From NCBI GenBank assembly GCA_023388385.1, contig JAEWGK010000255.1:1-12933 (forward strand): a DNA stretch of 12,933 nt. Direction: 5' to 3'. Origin of the DNA: Actinomycetes bacterium. Lineage in GTDB: Bacteria; Actinomycetota; Actinomycetes; Mycobacteriales; Mycobacteriaceae. Every line of letters starts with the position of its first letter. The stretch's first letter is position 1. The position numbers were made by a program, and so were the translations under genes. Below, piece after piece: positions 7,584-12,933 of this stretch. The notes under the pieces were generated by a model that saw only the letters and a list, made by a program, of their open reading frames with translations, had not been told where the DNA came from and did not search any database.

Positions 7584-8567
7584 TCAGCGGCGGGCGGAAT
7601 GCGCACGGTCGCCGAGGGCGGAGGTGAACTCCCACGCATCGGAGACGATGGTGCGCAGCTGCGTCAGCTCCGGGGTCCAGCCGAGCTCGCGGATGGCCTT
7701 CTCGGACGACGCGATGAGCGTGGCCGGGTCGCCGGCGCGGCGCGGGGCGGACTCCTCCGGAATCGGGTGGCCTGTGACCTCGCGGCACATGTCGATGACC
7801 TGGCGGACGGAGTACCCGTCGCCGGAACCCAGGTTGAAGATGCGGTGCGTGCCCGGCTCGTTCGATTCCAGCGCCAGCAGGTGGGCGTCGGCGAGGTCCT
7901 TGACGTGGATGTAGTCGCGGACGGCCGTGCCGTCGGCGGTCGGCCAGTCCTCGCCGAAGACGTAGATGCGGTCCCGGTGGCCGAGCGCCACCTGGAGGAT
8001 CAGCGGGATGAGGTGGGTCTCCACCTCGCGGTTCTCGCCGAAGCCGTTCCATGCGCCCGCGACGTTGAAGTACCGCAGGCTCGTCGCTCCCAGGCCGTAG
8101 GCCCGGGCGTAGGACGTGATGGCGTAGTCGATGGCCAGTTTCGTCGCGCCATAGGGGTTCGTCGGCGCGGTTGGCATGTCCTCGGTGATGGGAACCTGCT
8201 CCGGCTCGCCATAGGTGGCGGCGGTGGAGGAGAACACCAGGTTGTCCGTACCAGTCGCGCGCATGGCGTCAAGAAGCGTCAGCGTGGTGCCGACGTTGCC
8301 GTGCCAGTACGCCGCCGGGTCCTCCACGGACTCGCCGACGAGGGAGCGGGCCGCGAAGTGCAGGACACCGTCGAAGTCGCCGGAGGCGAGAACGTCGCCG
8401 ACGGCCTCGGCCACGTCGCCCTCGACGAATTCGGCGCGTGGATGGACGCCGTCGCGGTTGCCGGTGGTCAGGTTGTCCAGGACGGTGACCTCGTGACCGG
8501 ACTCGGCCAGGACCGCTGCGGTGACTCCGCCAACGTAACCAGCGCCGCCCGTCACAAGGAGCTTCAC
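7584..8567 (-). CDS. galE: UDP-glucose 4-epimerase GalE
   Basis: GalE interconverts UDP-glucose and UDP-galactose using bound NAD; in corynebacteria the product supplies galactose for arabinogalactan of the cell wall. The 327-residue length is typical for the short-chain dehydrogenase-type enzyme. Visible features are the Rossmann motif TGGAGYVGG (6-14), Asp31 after the second strand for NAD ribose binding, [10 protein letters not shown] (71-80), the catalytic SST (113-115) and YGATK with Tyr139 and Lys143, then RYFNVAGA (165-172). The start is a GTG overlapping the dtxR stop by 4 nt (GTGA), so translation is probably coupled to dtxR. Linkage of galE to dtxR/dmdR is long known in corynebacteria. 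It ends at the hairpin shared with the convergent gene. Confidence 0.96.
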   Translation of the reverse strand: MKLLVTGGAGYVGGVTAAVLAESGHEVTVLDNLTTGNRDGVHPRAEFVEGDVAEAVGDVLASGDFDGVLHFAARSLVGESVEDPAAYWHGNVGTTLTLLDAMRATGTDNLVFSSTAATYGEPEQVPITEDMPTAPTNPYGATKLAIDYAITSYARAYGLGATSLRYFNVAGAWNGFGENREVETHLIPLILQVALGHRDRIYVFGEDWPTADGTAVRDYIHVKDLADAHLLALESNEPGTHRIFNLGSGDGYSVRQVIDMCREVTGHPIPEESAPRRAGDPATLIASSEKAIRELGWTPELTQLRTIVSDAWEFTSALGDRAHSARR

Positions 8568-9247
8568 TTGGCCACCACCATCACGGCGTGGGCGAACTCG
8601 TCCGGCAGATCCAGCGAGTGGTCGCCGCGGGAGAGCGTGACGCGCCCGGAGTGGACCTCCACCTGGGCCTCCTCGCCCGGCTTGATGCCGGCGGTCTTGA
8701 GCCGCTTCATGTACGTCGGCTCGACCTGGAGGATCTCGTTGATCTGCAGGACGCGGACCTCGTACGGGCCGCCTTCGGCCAGGTCGGTCAGGCGCATGGC
8801 GTCGGCTGGCAGCGGCTTCGGCGCCTTGACGCCCAGGTCCTCCAGACCCGGGATGGGGTTGCCGAAGGGGGAGGTCGTGTGCTCGTCCAGGATGTCGACA
8901 AGGCGGAGCTCGACGTCATCGCTCATGACGTGCTCCCAGCGGCAGGCCTCGTCGTGGATCTTGTCCCACTCCAGGCCCAGCACGTCGAGGAGCAGCCGCT
9001 CGGCCAGGCGGTGCTTGCGCATGACGGCGGTGGCGCGGCGGCGTCCCTCCTCGGACAGCTTCAGGCTGCGGTCCGGGGCGACGGAGACGAGGCCGTCGCG
9101 CTCCATGCGGGCGACGGTCTGGCTGACGGTCGGCCCGGACTGCTCGAGCCGCTCCGCGATGCGGGCGCGGAGGGGGACGATGCCCTCTTCCTCGAGCTCA
9201 AAAATAGTCCGCAGGTACATCTCCGTGGTGTCAACCAGGTCCCTCAC
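8564..9247 (-). CDS. dtxR: Iron-dependent transcriptional repressor DtxR
   Basis: DtxR binds Fe(II) and represses iron uptake, siderophore and haem-use genes. At 227 residues it is one longer than diphtheria DtxR. The first 110 residues are nearly identical to that protein: helix-turn-helix about 27-50 ([21 protein letters not shown]), primary metal site Met10, Cys102, Glu105, His106, and ancillary site His79, Glu83, His98, all present. The dimerisation domain continues to about 140 (SPFGNPIPG), and the SH3-like C-terminal domain follows, more divergent. The GTG start at 9247 has AAAGGGA about 8 nt upstream and gives [13 protein letters not shown], as in the family. It overlaps galE by 4 nt and is separated from sigB by a perfect inverted repeat. 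Confidence 0.97.
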   Translation of the reverse strand: MRDLVDTTEMYLRTIFELEEEGIVPLRARIAERLEQSGPTVSQTVARMERDGLVSVAPDRSLKLSEEGRRRATAVMRKHRLAERLLLDVLGLEWDKIHDEACRWEHVMSDDVELRLVDILDEHTTSPFGNPIPGLEDLGVKAPKPLPADAMRLTDLAEGGPYEVRVLQINEILQVEPTYMKRLKTAGIKPGEEAQVEVHSGRVTLSRGDHSLDLPDEFAHAVMVVAK

Positions 9248-9319
9248 GTGGTTCCCTTTCCTGCCGGGTTTGTCGGATGGATTGCGGGTCGGCCACGTCG
9301 AGAGGCGTCCCCGGATTAC

Positions 9320-9338
9320 TCAGCCCAGACTAACCCAC
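9320..9338 (-). promoter_or_regulatory. Degenerate DtxR-box-like sequence and candidate dtxR promoter
   Basis: Read on the minus strand, this 19-mer agrees with the DtxR consensus (TTAGGTTAGSCTAACCTAA) at 12 of 19 positions, with the core GGTTAGTCT matching 8 of 9. TAGTCT inside it (9332 to 9327) could also be the dtxR -10, so a bound repressor would cover the promoter. The right half is poor, and there is no clear -35. Speculative. Confidence 0.3.
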
Positions 9339-9358
9339 TTGCGCCTCCGGCGGGCGCG

Positions 9359-9391
9359 AAGCCACCGCGCGGACGTGTCGTGCGGTGGCTT
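9359..9391 (-). terminator. Inverted-repeat terminator between sigB and dtxR
   Basis: A perfect 10-bp repeat, AAGCCACCGC (9359-9368) and GCGGTGGCTT (9382-9391), with a 13-nt loop that can pair further at its base. It lies about 68 nt downstream of the sigB stop and upstream of the dtxR promoter region. No U-run follows in the minus-strand transcript, so termination or attenuation may be partial. Confidence 0.6.
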
Positions 9392-9458
9392 GAGGGGTGG
9401 TGGGCTTGGGCGGCGGCGTCGGCCGGCGGCGTCTGGCGGGCCAGTGCGCCGCCTGGCG

Positions 9459-10454
9459 CTACCGCGCGTAGTCGCGCAGACGGTCGGCCATGTCGCCTTC
9501 GCGGAGCTTCGCCATGACCTCACGCTCGATCTGCCGGACGCGCTCGCGGGACAGGCCGAAGTGCCGGCCGATCTGGTCGAGCGTGCGCGGCAGCCCGTCG
9601 TCCAGGCCGTAGCGCAGCTTGATGACGTCGCGCTCGCGGTTCTCCAGCATCGACAGCACCTTGCGTACGTCGTGGTGGCGCAGACTGGCGACGACGGCCT
9701 CCTCCGCGTCCGTGGCCTCCGAATCCTCGATGAAGTCGCCGAGCGGCGCCTCCTCGTCGGTGCCGACGGGCATGTCCAGGCTCACCGGATCGCGGGACTG
9801 GCGCAACAGCATCTCGATCTTCGCTTCGGGGATGCCGGACTCCTCCGCCAGCTCCTCGTTCGTCGCCTCGCGGCCGAGCTGCTGGTAGAGCTCGCGCTTG
9901 ATGCGGGAGATCTTGTTCACCTGTTCGACCAGGTGGACGGGGAGACGGATGGTGCGGGACTGGTCGGCCATGCCGCGGGTGATGGCCTGGCGGATCCACC
10001 ACGTCGCGTAGGTCGAGAATTTGAAGCCCTTGGTGTAGTCGAACTTCTCCATCGCGCGGATGAGGCCCAGGTTGCCCTCCTGGATGAGATCCAGCAGCGG
10101 CATCCCGCGGCCCGTGTAGCGCTTCGCGAGGGAGACAACGAGCCGGAGGTTCGCCTCCAGCAGATGGGCACGGGCGGCCTTGCCTTCCTGGGCGATGACC
10201 TTCATGTCCCGCTTCTTCGCCCGGGTCACCTTCGCCCCGGACTCCAGCAGATGCTCGGCGTAGACGCCGGCCTCAATGCGCTTGGAGAGCTCCACCTCCT
10301 CCTCGGCCGACAGCAGGGCCGTCTTGCCGATGCCGTTGAGGTAGACCCGGACGAGATCCTGCGAGGGATTATCGCCGCCGCCGTTGCGGCGTCGCCCGCC
10401 GCGGCCGTCCTCCCCGTCGTTGTCCGCGCGGTCGCTGGTGACGGCACTGCTCAT
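9459..10454 (-). CDS. sigB: RNA polymerase group 2 sigma factor SigB
   Basis: SigB is the principal-like, non-essential sigma factor used in the transition phase and under general stress in corynebacteria. The ATG at 10454 gives 331 residues, with AGGAGG 9 nt upstream (10464-10469). An in-frame ATG at 10487 is rejected because the sigma-H-type promoter places transcription start at about the same spot and it has no good ribosome binding site. Region 1.2 is at about 31-60 ([21 protein letters not shown]). Region 2 is at about 103-160 and includes [18 protein letters not shown] and [15 protein letters not shown], which bind core polymerase and the -10. Region 3 covers 165-235, and region 4 has the -35 reader [20 protein letters not shown] (291-310). 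The long acidic region 1.1 of SigA is absent; only a short Gly/Arg-rich N-terminus remains, as expected for group 2. Confidence 0.96.
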   Translation of the reverse strand: MSSAVTSDRADNDGEDGRGGRRRNGGGDNPSQDLVRVYLNGIGKTALLSAEEEVELSKRIEAGVYAEHLLESGAKVTRAKKRDMKVIAQEGKAARAHLLEANLRLVVSLAKRYTGRGMPLLDLIQEGNLGLIRAMEKFDYTKGFKFSTYATWWIRQAITRGMADQSRTIRLPVHLVEQVNKISRIKRELYQQLGREATNEELAEESGIPEAKIEMLLRQSRDPVSLDMPVGTDEEAPLGDFIEDSEATDAEEAVVASLRHHDVRKVLSMLENRERDVIKLRYGLDDGLPRTLDQIGRHFGLSRERVRQIEREVMAKLREGDMADRLRDYAR

Positions 10455-10491
10455 GGAACCTGGCCTCCTGGTGGTCGACGTTCTCATGGGG

Positions 10492-10521
10492 TATAACGCG
10501 CCAAGGTGCTCCGGTGTTCCC
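10492..10521 (-). promoter_or_regulatory. Sigma-H-type (ECF) promoter of sigB
   Basis: Minus-strand GGGAAC (10521 to 10516) is followed by exactly 18 nt and GTTATA (10497 to 10492). This fits the sigma-H/SigR pattern GGAA-N18-20-GTT used for thiol and heat stress. Transcription would begin near 10485, about 30 nt before the sigB ATG. Sigma-H control of sigB is established in C. glutamicum, which supports the reading. Confidence 0.75.
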
Positions 10522-10620
10522 GGGACCGGCGGATTTTCCCCGCGGAAACCCCGTTCCCCCGGGGCTCGGCGTTCCGGACGGGGGTGCCCGCGGGGGTGGA
10601 ACGGGTGATTCCGGCAGCCG

Positions 10621-11055
10621 TCAGCACTCCACGAGCACGGTGAACGGCCCGTCGTTGACGGAGGCGACCTCCATCATCGCGCCGAATCGCCCGGTTGCGA
10701 CCTCCAGGCCGCGTCCGCGCAGGTCCTCCACGATGCGCCCGATGATGGGCTCCGCCCGATCGCCCGGTGCCGCCGCCGACCACGACGGTCGGCGGCCCTT
10801 CTTCGTCGCCCCCATGAGGGTGAACTGGCTGACGACGAGCACGGGCGCGCCGGCGTCCTGGATCGACAGTTCGCCGTCGAGGATTCGCAGCTCCGCGATC
10901 TTGCGCGCCATCGTGCGCCACGCGTCCGGGTCGTCGTCGCGGCCAACGCCGACGAGGGCGAGCACGCCGCCGGTCTCGCCTCCGTCGATAGCGCCGACGA
11001 TCTCCCCGTCGACCGTCACGGACGCGGACTTCACCCGGGTGAGCACGGCTTTCAT
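10621..11055 (-). CDS. dtd: D-aminoacyl-tRNA deacylase (D-Tyr-tRNA deacylase family)
   Basis: Dtd hydrolyses D-amino acids (and glycine mis-attached to tRNA-Ala) from tRNA, a proofreading step in the cytoplasm. The 144 residues are close to the usual 145-150. Both cross-subunit active-site motifs are present: SQFTL (76-80), and NDGPFT (134-139), the local version of the NxGPxT motif carrying the Gly-Pro dipeptide. GRFGAMMEV (122-130) and KKGRRPSW (85-92) are also family features. The ATG has GGAGGG about 8 nt upstream and overlaps the stop of the methyltransferase gene (ATGA), so the two are translated as an operon. A 166-nt gap with no clear hairpin separates it from sigB downstream; the last 25 or so nt before sigB are its leader. 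Confidence 0.95.
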   Translation of the reverse strand: MKAVLTRVKSASVTVDGEIVGAIDGGETGGVLALVGVGRDDDPDAWRTMARKIAELRILDGELSIQDAGAPVLVVSQFTLMGATKKGRRPSWSAAAPGDRAEPIIGRIVEDLRGRGLEVATGRFGAMMEVASVNDGPFTVLVEC

Positions 11056-12734
11056 CGCACTGCCCTCCCGTCTTCGGCGACACCGGGTTCCGCGGCCGCG
11101 GCCGCCCCGTCGTCCACCGCATCCGCTCCGGCGACGAGCTCCTCCGGCAGCACCAGGCCGTGGCGCACGAGGTCGACCACGACGGGCACGGCCGCCGACA
11201 GGATCGACTGCTTCAGCGCCTCCGGGTCGTCGTCGCCGCCCCACGCGCCGAGGTCGACGCGGAGGTCGACGAGCAGCCGCAGGCTCGCCCCCTCCTGGAA
11301 CGCGGCCAGCAGACCCGCGACGTCCTCGTCGATCTCGTGGCTCCACCGCGGTCCGTCGGTGCGGGTGACGCGCACGATCTCGGGGGCGAAGCCGACACCC
11401 GACGGGTCGGGCAGCGAGACGCGTTCGAGCGCCACGCCCGGGCGGATGAGGAACACCGAGCCCGCGATGTCGTCCGCGCCCTTGTCTCGCAGCCACGCGG
11501 TGCGGGCCAGGTACTCCTCCGCCTCCAGCGCGAAGGGGCCGGCCAGCGGCTGCGGCATCTCCTCGCACAGCACGGACGACGGACCGTCGACGCGCTGCAG
11601 GGTGATGTAGCCGAATCCGACGCCGCGCACGCCCGCCGCGGCGAAGTGATCGAGCCAGCGGCGTGTGCGCATCCGGCCGTCCGGGGTGCGGGGGTCGACG
11701 GACTCGTCGCGCAGCCACGTGCCGACGTACTCCGCCGGGTCCGCGACATCGCGCTGCACGATCCACGCCTCGACGCCCTCGTCCGGGATCCACGAGGCGA
11801 CGCGCGAGCGCCAGTCGCCGTCGTCGCCGACGACCCACGCACCGAGCATGTGCGCCGTCCCGCCGGGGGCGAGGTGCTTCACGGCGCCGGCGATCATCGT
11901 CGCGGTCGCGCCATCGAGATCCAGCCCCGAGTCGCGGTAGACGTGGCCGACATCCGGAGGGCCGACGACGAACGGGGGATTGGCGACGATGCGGTCGAAG
12001 CACCGCCCCGCCACCGGCTCGAACCAGGATCCCTCCAGGATTTCCGCGTCGGGGCGCCCGGCGGCCGCCAGCGTCGCCCGGGCGAACAGCAGGGCGCGCG
12101 GGTGCAGGTCCGTCGCCGTGACGGAGTCCGCGCCGATCTGACCCAGCGCCTGCACGCCCCCGCCGCACCCGAGGTCGAGCACGGAACCCACCGGATCCGA
12201 CGGCGTGATGTCCAGCAGCGATCGCGAGGCCCGGCCGACGCCCGGCACGTGGTCCGGCCCCGGCACGTGCGCCCGCATGGACGCGTCGCGGTCGCTGAAG
12301 ACAAGGTGATCGCGGCCGCCGAGGCGCAGTGGGCGGATGTCGATCGCCGCGGCGACGGACGGGCCGCGGTCCGCGTCGTGCGCGACGACGTCGCCCCCGC
12401 CCTCGCCGGACCCAGCCTCCGCGGGGACCAGGACCCCGCAGGCGACGGCGCGGTCGTGGACGTCCGCGCCCAGGACGTCGCGGACGGGCGCGGGATCCCC
12501 GACGACGATTGCGGAGACCAGGCGCGCCAGGGCCGAGTCGTCCAGGAGCGCCGCGACGGCCTCCGGTTCGCCGCGGTCCAGCGCGGCCAGGCCGTCGCCG
12601 CCCAGCAGCGCGGCGAGACCCGCGGACCCGAAGCCCGCGGCGGCGAGCGCCTCGGCGAGGTCGGGGGCCAGGTCCGGCAGGGCGGACAGGGCGTCGTCGG
12701 ACGGGGGCGGGGGAGCTGCGGCCGTGGAAGTCAC
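11052..12734 (-). CDS. Three-part class I methyltransferase (MTS/HemK-like, NPPF motif)
   Basis: 560 residues. An Ala/Leu/Asp-rich helical N-terminal domain (about 12-165) has no recognised motif. The central S-adenosylmethionine domain shows VLDLGCGGG (185-193), TDLHPRA (208-214), GSWFEPV (235-241) and VANPPFVV (250-257), followed by a helix and LAPGG (288-292). NPPF is typical of enzymes that methylate planar amide or exocyclic amino nitrogens, as in glutamine methyltransferases of release factors (HemK/PrmC) or adenine/guanine N-methyltransferases. About 250 further residues, which I do not recognise, follow and may bind the substrate. The target is unknown. The GTG start lacks a ribosome binding site but has TAGGCT 6 nt upstream. 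The gene overlaps dtd by 4 nt, so a role in translation (rRNA, tRNA or ribosomal protein) is a plausible guess only. Confidence 0.87.
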   Translation of the reverse strand: MTSTAAAPPPPSDDALSALPDLAPDLAEALAAAGFGSAGLAALLGGDGLAALDRGEPEAVAALLDDSALARLVSAIVVGDPAPVRDVLGADVHDRAVACGVLVPAEAGSGEGGGDVVAHDADRGPSVAAAIDIRPLRLGGRDHLVFSDRDASMRAHVPGPDHVPGVGRASRSLLDITPSDPVGSVLDLGCGGGVQALGQIGADSVTATDLHPRALLFARATLAAAGRPDAEILEGSWFEPVAGRCFDRIVANPPFVVGPPDVGHVYRDSGLDLDGATATMIAGAVKHLAPGGTAHMLGAWVVGDDGDWRSRVASWIPDEGVEAWIVQRDVADPAEYVGTWLRDESVDPRTPDGRMRTRRWLDHFAAAGVRGVGFGYITLQRVDGPSSVLCEEMPQPLAGPFALEAEEYLARTAWLRDKGADDIAGSVFLIRPGVALERVSLPDPSGVGFAPEIVRVTRTDGPRWSHEIDEDVAGLLAAFQEGASLRLLVDLRVDLGAWGGDDDPEALKQSILSAAVPVVVDLVRHGLVLPEELVAGADAVDDGAAAAAEPGVAEDGRAVR

Positions 12735-12740
12735 GCGCCC

Positions 12741-12746
12741 AGCCTA
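12741..12746 (-). promoter_or_regulatory. Candidate -10 element for leaderless methyltransferase-dtd transcript
   Basis: TAGGCT on the minus strand ends 6 nt before the GTG at 12734, with no Shine-Dalgarno sequence between. It follows a hairpin downstream of the preceding gene, consistent with a new transcription unit. No -35 box is visible. Confidence 0.4.
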
Positions 12747-12763
12747 AACGGGCGCCCGGCACC

Positions 12764-12823
12764 GGCGGGGGTGGGCGTCGGGGAAACCGCACGCGGGGCG
12801 AGCCGACGCGTCCGGCGCCCGCC
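12764..12823 (-). terminator. Imperfect hairpin after the unidentified upstream gene
   Basis: Two nested complementary arms, GGCGGG (12764-12769) with CCCGCC (12818-12823) outside and GCGTCGG (12775-12781) with CCGACGC (12803-12809) inside, form a bulged stem. It starts 8 nt after the TGA at 12832. There is no U-run. It is moderate evidence for a terminator isolating the methyltransferase transcript. Confidence 0.4.
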
Positions 12824-12831
12824 GAATGGGG

Positions 12832-12933
12832 TCAGTCCTCCGGCATGTCGACGACCTCGCCGTGGCCGGCGCCGTCCGGCGACCCGGGACCGGAACCGCC
12901 GCCGGCACGCGGGGAGACCGGCCGGTCCGGGGC
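12832..12933 (-). CDS. C-terminal tail of an unidentified protein (partial)
   Basis: Thirty-three codons and a TGA are open on the minus strand up to the window edge. The peptide is Gly/Pro/Ser-rich and ends GHGEVVDMPED. Codons end almost exclusively in G or C, the same bias as the certain genes, and a hairpin follows the stop. There is too little sequence to identify the product, and the frame could be fortuitous at this GC content. Confidence 0.45.
   Translation of the reverse strand, partial: APDRPVSPRAGGGSGPGSPDGAGHGEVVDMPED

Noticed and set aside
7464..10496. Plus-strand open frame of about 1010 codons opposite galE, dtxR and sigB
   Set aside because: It lies antisense to three confidently identified genes. 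Its product is a low-complexity Arg/Ala/Gly/Val/Leu mix with no domain, as expected from GC-rich codon bias.
10549..10564. CCCCG/CGGGG hairpin between dtd and sigB as a dtd terminator
   Set aside because: The stem is only 5 bp with a C-rich loop, and such matches are common in this composition; not supported as a terminator.
12732..12750. TTTAGGCT as a possible DtxR box upstream of the methyltransferase gene
   Set aside because: Only the first few bases fit the consensus and the second half does not match; a -10 element explains it better.
10621..12792. Minus-strand open frame of about 720 codons fusing the methyltransferase region to dtd
   Set aside because: The dtd part is real, but the upstream part is an Arg/Pro-rich frame shadow of the methyltransferase gene. 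The ATGA overlap and the Shine-Dalgarno sequence set the dtd start at 11055.
1..12933. Search for mobile elements, CRISPR arrays, tRNA/rRNA, phage or toxin-antitoxin genes, or a novel defence cluster
   Set aside because: I found no transposase, integrase, direct-repeat array, RNA gene fold or defence-type domains. Gene content and composition are those of a stable chromosomal core region.

Overview
The window reads as chromosomal, non-mobile DNA of a high-GC Corynebacterium. Three points support this. DtxR keeps every metal-site residue of the diphtheria repressor at the same position numbers. OxyR keeps Cys206/Cys215 and the peroxide-pocket residues at the numbering used for C. glutamicum OxyR. 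The sigB-dtxR-galE order is the classical corynebacterial one. Codons end almost always in G or C, so long spurious ORFs run opposite to the real genes. I cannot name the species from sequence alone.

Left part (1-2280), peroxide defence: ahpD (cut by the window edge) and ahpC form a two-gene minus-strand operon. It is divergent from oxyR on the plus strand, with a 173-bp shared control region. That region holds a well-formed sigma-A-type promoter for ahpC and an AT-rich stretch where OxyR would be expected to bind. A hairpin closes oxyR against the convergent helicase gene.

Middle part (2281-7583): a DEAD/DEAH-type helicase with a long C-terminal extension lies downstream of a PAC2-family (proteasome-assembly-chaperone-like) gene that ends in an unusual acidic then basic tail. 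A 333-bp non-coding gap separates PAC2 from a divergent DUF4192-type gene, which ends at a strong 12-bp-stem hairpin facing galE.

Right part (7584-12933), all minus strand. In transcription order: the tail of an unidentified gene, a three-part NPPF methyltransferase, dtd (D-aminoacyl-tRNA deacylase, ATGA overlap with the methyltransferase), sigB, dtxR, then galE (GTGA overlap with dtxR). sigB is preceded by a sigma-H-type promoter (GGGAAC-N18-GTT), which puts the general stress sigma factor under the thiol/heat stress sigma factor. A perfect inverted repeat separates sigB from dtxR, and a degenerate DtxR-box-like sequence lies upstream of dtxR.

The genes fit a stress and iron-homeostasis neighbourhood: OxyR with AhpC/AhpD (peroxide), SigB (general stress) and DtxR (iron). 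I see no mobile element, CRISPR array, tRNA or rRNA, and no clear novel multi-gene system. The least understood parts are the methyltransferase-dtd pair, the PAC2 protein tail and the extended helicase. The most useful regulatory observations are the sigB promoter, the ahpC promoter, and a shared TAGGCTGG element placed 6-7 nt before two GTG starts that lack a clear ribosome binding site.
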